DNA of 64,000 bases from Labilithrix luteola (lineage in GTDB: Bacteria > Myxococcota_A > Polyangia > Polyangiales > Polyangiaceae), in the NCBI RefSeq assembly GCF_001263205.1, contig NZ_CP012333.1, forward strand, positions 9,157,501-9,221,500, read 5' to 3'. Shown piece by piece: positions 7,224 to 13,239 of this stretch (positions within the stretch are counted from its first letter, which is position 1; each line of letters begins with the position of its first letter). Under the pieces are notes generated by a model. That model saw nothing but the letters and a program-made list of their open reading frames with translations. It did not search any database and was not told where the DNA came from. Both the position numbers and the translations under genes were made by a program.

Positions 7224-8195
7224 TCAAGAGCTGACAGGCAGCTCGGGGGACCATTTTCGGCCTGTGCGCGCCATCGAGTTCAGGATGGTGAGCATCTTTC
7301 GCATGCACGCCGTCAGGGCGACTTTGGCCGGCTTCGTGGCGCGAAGCCGGTCGAAGAACGCCTTGATGAGCGGATTGCATTTCAGCGATGCGACGCAGGC
7401 CATGTAGAGCGCACTGCGCACGGTCGTGCGGCCGCCGCGGACGCGACGCTTGCCGGTGTGGCCCCCGCTATCGTGATTGAAGGGCGCAAGGCCAGCGAGC
7501 GCGGCGATGCACTTGCGAGTAAGCCTTCCGAGCTCCGGCAGATCCGAGATCAGAGTCCGAGCGGTGACCGGTCCGATGCCGGGGACGGAGCGAAGTAGGT
7601 CCTCCTTTTCCTTCCACAGAGGACTCTTCTGCAGCTGAGCGCGTGTCGTCTCGTCGAGCGACTCAAGCTGCTCCTCGAGAAATTCGATCGTCCGCCGGAT
7701 GCTCTTCACCGCTTTTTCGCCGCCGACCTTTCGCGTGATGCTGAACGTCGCGAGCCGATTCTTCTCGGTGGCCAACATCGAGACGAGCTGACGCCGACGA
7801 AGCAAAAGAGCCTCCAATTCCAGCGTTTCTTCGTCCGGAACTGGCTGTGGTGTGGGTGTCGTAGCAGCCCCGAATCGCGCGATGACGTTCGCGTCGATCG
7901 CGTCAGTCTTCGCCAGGATGCCGAGGGCTTTCGCGTAATGTCGAACCTGACTCGGACTGACCACCGCGACGGGAAGCTTCGCGCTGCCGAGAGCGAGAAC
8001 GACGTCGAGCTCGAAACCTCCACTGGCTTCGAGCACGACGAGCTTGGGTTTCATTTCCATCAGGCGCTGGAGAAGCTGGGTCTGACCTTCCTCCGTGTTG
8101 CCGACACGGAAGACGGTCTTTCCGTCCTCACTTGCCACATCGAGATGATCTTTCGAGACGTCGATGCCGATGTACTGGGTCACGACTTCCTCCAT
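7224..8195 (-). CDS. IS110-family transposase (DEDD recombinase)
   Basis: 323 aa from ATG 8195 (MEEVVTQYIGIDVSKD). The N-terminal RuvC-like DEDD domain shows Asp in IGIDVSKD, Glu in VLEASGGFE and two Asp in KTDAIDAN. The C-terminal Transposase_20 region contains VPGIGPVTARTLISDLPELG and a conserved serine segment (FNHDSGGHTGKRRVRGGR) that supplies the nucleophile in this family. The length is normal and the frame is open throughout, so the element may be active. An in-frame open region extends up to 8417, but it overlaps the predicted RNA and shows no protein character. The stop codon lies inside the TTGACG of the circle promoter. Confidence 0.95.
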   Translation of the reverse strand: MEEVVTQYIGIDVSKDHLDVASEDGKTVFRVGNTEEGQTQLLQRLMEMKPKLVVLEASGGFELDVVLALGSAKLPVAVVSPSQVRHYAKALGILAKTDAIDANVIARFGAATTPTPQPVPDEETLELEALLLRRRQLVSMLATEKNRLATFSITRKVGGEKAVKSIRRTIEFLEEQLESLDETTRAQLQKSPLWKEKEDLLRSVPGIGPVTARTLISDLPELGRLTRKCIAALAGLAPFNHDSGGHTGKRRVRGGRTTVRSALYMACVASLKCNPLIKAFFDRLRATKPAKVALTACMRKMLTILNSMARTGRKWSPELPVSS

Positions 8196-8224
8196 GCGAG
8201 GGGGACGCGACCTTCCTCCCGATG

Positions 8225-8400
8225 CCCGGTCTTGTAACGTGATTCGAGCTCTCCGCTTTGGGAGGCTCACACAGCCATTCGAGCTCGTTGGGAGTAGGTC
8301 CTTCGTACGACGAGTCTTGCTTCCTGTCGGCCTCTCAGGACCTTGGCGGAATCGATCTGTCGTACGAAGGATCTTTTTACCGCGCGGAACGCCGCGCGAG
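8225..8400 (-). ncRNA. Predicted IS110 bridge RNA
   Basis: Non-coding left end read toward the transposase. In order: a 5' hairpin (7-bp stem, 8381-8387 with 8392-8398); a target loop closed by a perfect 13-bp stem (8359-8371 with 8299-8311); and a donor region with GAGCTC arms (8246-8251, 8281-8286). On the transcribed strand, TTCCGCC (8351-8345) equals the 7 nt left of the target core. ACAGGAAG (8327-8320) is complementary to core plus right target. ATGGCTG (8278-8272) equals the 7 nt of the element's right end before the core. TACAAG (8236-8231) is complementary to core plus left end. All four guides sit in the same register. RNA ends are not determined. Confidence 0.82.
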
Positions 8401-8415
8401 GACGGGGATCTATAC

Positions 8416-8655
8416 AAGGGCGGAAGATCGGAAGGGGACCTCGCCTCGCTTGCATCCGCTGGCCTTGTGGTGCTCGTGAATTGCTTCGCAATTCACTCGC
8501 GTGGGGGGAGTCTCGGTCGCCTCCGACCGCCACCTTCCGACGTTGCAAGGTGATCGCGACCAGCCCATGCCTCCGTTCGCGCTCGCAGGATGCGTGTCGG
8601 CTCCGACGTCGGAAGGTGATTGTTGGTTGCGACGGAGGTCACTCCTCCGCGAGTC
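8416..8655 (+). repeat. Repeat copy A, right part
   Basis: Continues copy A after the IS110 element and matches 10761-11000 with many substitutions, including the hairpin GTGAATTG-cttcg-CAATTCAC (8476-8496, equivalent to 10821-10841). Similarity fades after CTCCGCGAGT at about 8655, so the mirror arm present in copy B is missing here. No gene is seen between 8418 and the glutathione transferase stop at 8905; the remainder holds only the 42-bp repeats below. Confidence 0.85.
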
Positions 8656-8683
8656 TAGAAGTCCTCGTCCACTCGCACCCCGC

Positions 8684-8797
8684 AGGCGAGCGGCTGGGCG
8701 GCGGTTCGAACCACCCGCATGCGGTAGGCGAGCGGCTGGGCGACGGTTCGAACCTATCCCTGGGCCGCGCGCGACCGCCTCGCCGACGGTTCGAACC
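8684..8797. repeat. Degenerate 42-43 bp tandem repeat
   Basis: AGGCGAGCGGCTGGGCG starts at 8684 and again at 8726 (28 of 29 bases identical through GGTTCGAACC). A third partial unit, CGACGGTTCGAACC, is at 8784-8797. GGTTCGAACC is self-complementary and resembles a tRNA T loop, but no acceptor or anticodon arms accompany it. Confidence 0.8.
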
Positions 8798-8904
8798 ATT
8801 CGCGGGCGGCGGTTCGCCTTCGCCTCCACCTGCGAGCGCGCTGAACAGCAGCGTGTTTTGCTCGGTCGTGAGTTCGGCGAGCTCCGCGTTCGCGACGAGG
8901 GCGG

Positions 8905-9648
8905 TTAACGGTATGCCTCGTAGATTCGCATCGCGAACGCACCGGCCTTCGTCGCAAGCGCCTCCTTTCTGAGCGCGGCGAGTGGCGATGGGAGGCGGTC
9001 CGTGCCCCCGAACCGCTTCGCGTATGCCGGCGGCATGATCAGCGGACCGGCGAGGGCCGCGAAGGTGAGGTCGGCGGCCGTGAACGCGTCGCCCGCGAGC
9101 GTGCTGCGACCGTCGGCGAGTCGCTCGTTCACCGCAGCGAAGACCTCGTCGATCACCGCCTTCGATCGCGCGGCGCCAGCCTCGTCGATCTTGAGCCCGA
9201 AGCGGATGGCACGCCGGATCGCCCATCCAAACGCCCGCACGCCGCGCGCCTCCCACGCTGGCACATCGGTCGTGAGAACCTCCTCGGCGTAGCTCGGATC
9301 GCCTCGCAGCACGTGGAAGTACCCCACGCGTCGCGTCGCGGGCCCGAGCTTGCGATCGAACATCGACACGAGGGGCTCGACCTCGGGCATGTCGGGCGGG
9401 AAGTACGGCTCAGGAGGCCGACCGTGCGCGTCGACCCACCGGAGCACGTCGGTCGACTCCGGGAAGACACCGTCGTCGGTCACGAGCACCGGCACGGTGC
9501 GCCCACCGCCAGCGCCGAGCGCGCCGCGCCACGCAAAGATGGGCGCGTGCATCTCTTCGAGAAACTTCACGCCGCCGCGCTCGAGCGCCCAGCGTGCCTT
9601 CTCGCAGTAGTGGCTGTAGGGGATGGTGACGAGACGCGGGGTCGGCAC
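8905..9648 (-). CDS. Glutathione S-transferase family protein
   Basis: 247 aa. The N-terminal thioredoxin-like domain begins RLVTIPYSHYCEKARWALE, where the SxYCxKxR motif is the usual catalytic and glutathione-contact region, and continues through VPVLVTDDG and PESTDVLRWVD, the gamma-glutamyl contact (ES). A helical C-terminal domain includes LAGDAFTAADLTFAALAGPL, the GST N-capping region. It conjugates or reduces with glutathione, substrate unknown. Single gene with repeats on one side and a divergent secreted-protein gene (9760) on the other. Confidence 0.88.
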   Translation of the reverse strand: MPTPRLVTIPYSHYCEKARWALERGGVKFLEEMHAPIFAWRGALGAGGGRTVPVLVTDDGVFPESTDVLRWVDAHGRPPEPYFPPDMPEVEPLVSMFDRKLGPATRRVGYFHVLRGDPSYAEEVLTTDVPAWEARGVRAFGWAIRRAIRFGLKIDEAGAARSKAVIDEVFAAVNERLADGRSTLAGDAFTAADLTFAALAGPLIMPPAYAKRFGGTDRLPSPLAALRKEALATKAGAFAMRIYEAYR

Positions 9649-9759
9649 GGCGTCCCTTTTAGCGCGGACTTACGCGCATGACGAAGGGCGCCCAGTCTGC
9701 ACCGAGCTCGACTGTCGCTGAGCTCGCCGATCGACGGCATCCGAGGTGCTCGTCGGCGG

Positions 9760-10233
9760 GTGATGCATCGACGAACGTGGGGCGTGATGCTGCTCTTGGG
9801 GGCGAACGTCGTCATCGCTCCCCTGGATCACGCAATCGCCAGCGGGACCAGCGGCGCCACCGCGACGGGCGACGTCGCATTCCAGCTGCAGATCGATCCC
9901 AAGCGCAAGGGCACGATCCGCTGTGCTTTGTATCGCGATGAAAAGACGTGGCTTGGCGATACGCCATTCCGCACCGCCGTCGCGTCGCCTTCCGCACCGT
10001 TGGTCACGTGCCGCTTTCGCAATGTGCCCAAGGGCAACTACGCCGCCGCAGCGCTTCACGACGAAGACGACAACAAGAAGATGACCAAGAACGTCCTCGG
10101 ACTCCCAACCGAGGGATATGCCGCCTCTCGAAACGCGCACGTCGGCGTCCTTGGGCCTCCCAAATGGGACGCGGCCGTCTTCGCCCACCGCAGCGGCGAG
10201 CACACGGTCGAGCGGGCGGAAATGAAGTACTGA
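9760..10233 (+). CDS. Small secreted DUF2141-like protein
   Basis: 157 aa. An N-terminal hydrophobic signal segment (GVMLLLGANVVIAPL) is followed by a compact domain with GDVAFQLQIDPKRKGTIRCALYRDE and CRFRNVPKGNYAAAALHDEDDNKKM, the pattern of DUF2141 proteins, small periplasmic beta-rich domains of unknown role. Two Cys (in IRCALY and VTCRFR) could form a disulfide. ATG 9760 is taken because it begins the signal peptide; ATG 9787 is possible. Confidence 0.78.
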   Translation: MMHRRTWGVMLLLGANVVIAPLDHAIASGTSGATATGDVAFQLQIDPKRKGTIRCALYRDEKTWLGDTPFRTAVASPSAPLVTCRFRNVPKGNYAAAALHDEDDNKKMTKNVLGLPTEGYAASRNAHVGVLGPPKWDAAVFAHRSGEHTVERAEMKY

Positions 10234-10272
10234 AGGCGTACGGCGTACGGCGCCCTGTCTTGCGTGTCGGCT

Positions 10273-10632
10273 CTAGCCGAGGACGACGACGGCAAGCGCA
10301 ATGGCCGCCGGGATCGCCTGCACGAAGAGAATTCGCTTGGACGCCGTCAGGCCACCGAAGAGGCCGGCAAGCAGAACGCAGCCGAGGAAAAAGAGCCGGA
10401 GAGGCCGGACCATCCCATCACCGGCGAAGAAGCTCCACGCCAGCCCGGCCGCCAGAAACAGATTGTAGAGGCCCTGATTCGAAGCGAGAACCGCGGACTC
10501 CTTGGCGAAGGCCTCGGTCGTTCCGAAGCGTTTACGCACGAACGGCGTCGTCCAGAGAAACATCTCGAGGACAGCGAAGCCGACGTGTTCGAGCGCGACG
10601 AAGGCGACGAGCGCGGATGCAACGATGGGCAC
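10273..10632 (-). CDS. DUF1304-type small integral membrane protein
   Basis: 119 aa with four hydrophobic segments and no soluble domain. The block HVGFAVLEMFLWTTPFVRKRFG and the following NQGLYNLFLAAGL match the conserved DUF1304 signature, inner-membrane proteins of unknown function. The orientation is convergent to the DUF2141 gene, with about 40 bp between stops. Upstream sequence is taken up by repeat copy B, so its native promoter may be displaced: only about 30 bp separate its ATG from the repeat. Confidence 0.8.
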   Translation of the reverse strand: MPIVASALVAFVALEHVGFAVLEMFLWTTPFVRKRFGTTEAFAKESAVLASNQGLYNLFLAAGLAWSFFAGDGMVRPLRLFFLGCVLLAGLFGGLTASKRILFVQAIPAAIALAVVVLG

Positions 10633-10663
10633 GCCTCAGCGTACCGCGAGACGTCGCCGGAAA

Positions 10664-11089
10664 CACTGGATGGCCGCGATGCAACGTGCGCTCGGCTGAG
10701 ATCGCACTCGCGCACACGAACGCGAATCGCTGTCAGGTCGGCCCAGAGAGAGTTCACAGGAAGGGCGGAAGATCGGAAGGGGGCGTCGCCTCGCTTGCGT
10801 CCAGTCGCCTTGTGGTGCTCGTGAATTGCTTCGCAATTCACTCGCGTGGGTGAGTCACGGTGGCCTCCGACTGCCGCCTTCCGACGCTGCAAGGTGATCG
10901 CGAGCAGCCCAAATCCTCCGCTCGCGCTCGCAGGATGCCAGTCGGCGCCGACGTCGGAAGGTGGTTGTCGGTCGCGTGAGAGATCACTTCCTCCGCGAGT
11001 GAATTCCGAAGGAATTCACGAGCACCACGAGGCCACACGACGGAAGTGAGGCGGGAGGCCCCCTTCCGATCTTCCGCCCTTCCTGTGAA
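10664..11089. repeat. Repeat copy B: orphan esterase tail plus inverted-repeat element
   Basis: 10664-10752 is a copy of the esterase 3' end (still encoding HWMAAMQRALG-stop) and its downstream flank. 10753-11089 is a 337-bp non-coding element with perfect 32-bp terminal inverted repeats (10753-10784 and 11058-11089), beginning TTCACAGGAAGGGCGG. Similarity of the arms continues inward about 100 bp, including hairpins at 10821-10841 and 10999-11019. No ORF of interest and no obvious target-site duplication. This copy is the empty site for the IS110 insertion in copy A. From 11090 to the etf terminator nothing else was seen. Confidence 0.9.
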
Positions 11090-11175
11090 ATTCTCACGCG
11101 TCTTCGGCAGGTGACGATTCTCGCGCAAGAATTCGCGATGCCCCAGCGGTGCAGGCTCCGGGATTACAAAACGAT

Positions 11176-11209
11176 GAAGCGACGGCGTCCTCGAGGGAGC
11201 CGTCGCTTC
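11176..11209 (-). terminator. Terminator of the etfBA operon
   Basis: GAAGCGACGGC (11176-11186) pairs perfectly with GCCGTCGCTTC (11199-11209). On the minus strand the stem is followed by ATCGTTTTGT, giving the U-rich tail. It starts 24 bp after the etfA stop and is the third member of the same stem family. Confidence 0.82.
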
Positions 11210-11233
11210 GCGTGCTTTTCGTGAAGGAGACGC

Positions 11234-12196
11234 TTACGCGTTCTTCTTCAGCTCGGTGACGAGCTCGGGGACCGCGTTGAAGAGGTCCGCGACGAGGCCG
11301 TAGTCGGCGACCTGGAAGATCGGGGCGTCGGGATCCTTGTTGATCGCGACGATCGTCTTCGAGCCCTTCATGCCGGCGAGGTGCTGGATGGCGCCCGAGA
11401 TGCCGATGGCGAAGTAGAGCTGCGGGGCGACGACGCGACCCGTCTGACCGACCTGGAGCTCCGGCGGAGCGTAGCCGGCGTCGCACGCGGCGCGGCTCGC
11501 GCCGACGGCGGCGTTGAGGAGGTTGGCGAGCGGATCGAGGACGCTGGCGAACTGCTCTTTGAGAGCGCGGCCGCCGGAGACGATGACGCGGGCCTCGCCG
11601 AGGTCGGGACGCTCGCTCTTCGCGGTTTCCATCGAGACGAACTCGACGCGATCCGCCGCGGCGTCCTTGCCGGCGACGGCGACGTCTTCGACGGGGCTCG
11701 CACCGCCCGAGGGCTCGGCGGCCGAGAACTCGCTCTGGCGGACGCTGACGACCTGGACGGGCGTGTTGATCTGGCAGTTGCCGTACGCGTTGCCGGCGAA
11801 GACCGGGCGGCGATACGTGAGCTTGCCGCCATCGACCTTCACGTTGCTGATGTCCGGCGCGTAGCCGGCGCCGAGCTTGGCCGCGACGCGCGGGGCGACG
11901 TCCTTGCCGAACGAGCTGGCGGTGACGACGACCACGTCGAAGCCGCCGCTTTTGGCGACCGCGGCGATGGTGGGCGACACGCGCTCGGCGAGGCCGTTCT
12001 GGAGGTACGCGTCGTCGCACGCGAGGACCTTCGCGGCGCCGAAGCCGGTCACTTCGGCAGCGGCTGCCTTGGAGCCCGGTCCGAGGACGAGGATGGTGAA
12101 GGGAGCGCCGACGTTGCGGGCGAAGGTGATGGCCGAGTGCGTGGACTTACGCACTTTGCCTTCGTGCATCTCCGCGATGACGAGAACATTTGCCAT
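11234..12196 (-). CDS. etfA: Electron transfer flavoprotein alpha subunit
   Basis: 320 aa. ETF passes electrons from acyl-CoA and other dehydrogenases to ETF-quinone oxidoreductase. The FAD-binding C-terminal domain is clear: GQTGRVVAPQLYFAIGISGA, then VAINKDPDAPIFQVADYGLVADLF. The N-terminal domain starts MANVLVIAEM. It follows etfB by 14 bp and a terminator lies just downstream, so the two subunits form one transcript. Length and motifs are normal. Confidence 0.97.
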   Translation of the reverse strand: MANVLVIAEMHEGKVRKSTHSAITFARNVGAPFTILVLGPGSKAAAAEVTGFGAAKVLACDDAYLQNGLAERVSPTIAAVAKSGGFDVVVVTASSFGKDVAPRVAAKLGAGYAPDISNVKVDGGKLTYRRPVFAGNAYGNCQINTPVQVVSVRQSEFSAAEPSGGASPVEDVAVAGKDAAADRVEFVSMETAKSERPDLGEARVIVSGGRALKEQFASVLDPLANLLNAAVGASRAACDAGYAPPELQVGQTGRVVAPQLYFAIGISGAIQHLAGMKGSKTIVAINKDPDAPIFQVADYGLVADLFNAVPELVTELKKNA

Positions 12197-12210
12197 GACG
12201 TGCTCCTACC

Positions 12211-13035
12211 TCAGAGAACCTTGGCTTCGGACTTGAGCTTCTCGACGAGCTCCGGAACGCTTTTGACCTTGATACCGGCCTTGCGCGCGGGCGGAAGCTC
12301 GAAACCCGTGTACGTGATCTTGAGCGCGGTGTCGCTCGCGAGATCCGCGAGCTTCATCTCGACGAGCGGCTTCTTCTTGGCCGCCATGATCGCCATGAGC
12401 GCCGCGAAGCGAACGCCTTCGGGGTAGTTGTGGCTGTCGGCCGTGTGCTTCGACTTCACGCTCTTCGGCGCGACGATGCGAAGGTCGACCGAGACCACCG
12501 CCGGAAGGGTGACGCGGAGGTTGATGGTGCCGCCGTCGACTTCGCGGCCGACGATGAGCGACTTGTCGTCTTCGCTCTTGATGGTGCCGGCGAACGTCGC
12601 CTGCGGCCAGCCGAGGTACTCGGCGAGGAGCTGACCGACCTGGTTCGAGTCGCCGTCGACCGCCTGCTTGCCGCAGAGAACGAGGTCCGGCTTCTCTTTC
12701 TCGACGAGCGCCTTCAGGGCGCGGGCGACGAGGTCGCCGTCGAGCTGATCGTCGGTCGCGTCGATGCGGATCGCGCGATCGGCGCCCGTGGCGAGCGCGC
12801 CGCGGAGCGTGGTCTCCGTGTCTTTGCCGCCGAACGTGACGACGACGACTTCACCGAGACGAGCCTTCGTGTTGGCGCCGTTCTCCGTGAGACGGAGCGC
12901 GGTCTCGACCGCATACTCGTCGAAGGGGTTCGGTTTCCACTCGAGACCCGTGGTCTCGAGCTTCCCGGCGTTGACCTTCACCTTGTTCGCGTTGTCCGGA
13001 TCGGCGACGCGCTTCAGCGGAACGAGGATCTTCAT
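12211..13035 (-). CDS. etfB: Electron transfer flavoprotein beta subunit
   Basis: 274 aa. Starts MKILVPLKRVADPDN and contains the ETF-beta signature region VSVDLRIVAPKSVKSKHTAD with the AMP-binding segment DLVLCGKQAVDGDSNQVGQLLAEYLGWPQ. Partner of etfA, first gene of the unit. A perfect 14-bp palindrome lies 43 bp upstream and may be an operator. Slightly longer than the common 250-260 aa owing to the C-terminal tail. Confidence 0.97.
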   Translation of the reverse strand: MKILVPLKRVADPDNANKVKVNAGKLETTGLEWKPNPFDEYAVETALRLTENGANTKARLGEVVVVTFGGKDTETTLRGALATGADRAIRIDATDDQLDGDLVARALKALVEKEKPDLVLCGKQAVDGDSNQVGQLLAEYLGWPQATFAGTIKSEDDKSLIVGREVDGGTINLRVTLPAVVSVDLRIVAPKSVKSKHTADSHNYPEGVRFAALMAIMAAKKKPLVEMKLADLASDTALKITYTGFELPPARKAGIKVKSVPELVEKLKSEAKVL

Positions 13036-13077
13036 GCGACCTGCCCAACCTGGCTGATGAACGACCGCGATCCGGAA

Positions 13078-13091
13078 TGAATCGCGATTCA
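13078..13091. promoter_or_regulatory. Perfect palindrome upstream of etfB
   Basis: TGAATCGCGATTCA is fully self-complementary and lies between divergent etfB (start 13035) and nadB (start 13240), closer to etfB. It fits the size of a TetR- or GntR-type operator; fatty-acid regulators often control etf genes. No regulator is adjacent, so the owner is unknown. Confidence 0.4.
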
Positions 13092-13239
13092 GTTAGCGCG
13101 TTTTAAGGCGGGGCAGCGGTTGGTGTCAACCGGTGAAGCCAGCCCATCGAGTCATGCGGGCCTCGGTGTTGCGCCCCATCAACCTGAAGCGCGGCGACGC
13201 GCCGACGACGCGGGCAGGTGACGTGCTAAGAAGGGGCTC

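Larger units (their letters stand above)
7209..8418 (-). mobile_element. IS110-family insertion sequence, 1210 bp
   Basis: Ends are fixed by comparing the interrupted repeat (…TTCACAGGAAG | element | GGCGGAAGATCGG…) with the uninterrupted copy at 10753-10776. AAG occurs at both junctions (7206-7208 and 8416-8418) and once in the empty site; read on the transposase strand this is CTT, containing the CT core typical of IS110 recombination. The element has no terminal inverted repeats, a 15-bp right end after the transposase stop, and a 223-bp left end before the transposase ATG, the layout of the IS110 group rather than IS1111. It contains one transposase gene and a predicted bridge RNA. Joining right and left ends would assemble TTGACG (7227-7222) and TATAGA (8414-8409) with exactly 17 bp between them, a promoter present only in the circle. 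Confidence 0.9.

Noticed and set aside
8196..8417. Extension of the IS110 transposase to an upstream start at 8417
   Set aside because: The extra 74 residues show no similarity to the family, and the DNA carries the RNA stems and guides.
8684..8800. tRNA genes suggested by repeated GGTTCGAACC
   Set aside because: The sequence mimics a T loop, but no acceptor, D or anticodon arms of correct spacing are present.
8639..9256. Minus-strand frame reading through the 42-bp repeats
   Set aside because: Product is low-complexity repeat translation that overlaps the glutathione transferase in another frame.
10744..11099. Target-site duplication around repeat copy B
   Set aside because: Flanks (…CCAGAGAGAG and ATTCTCAC…) share no direct repeat of 3-10 bp.
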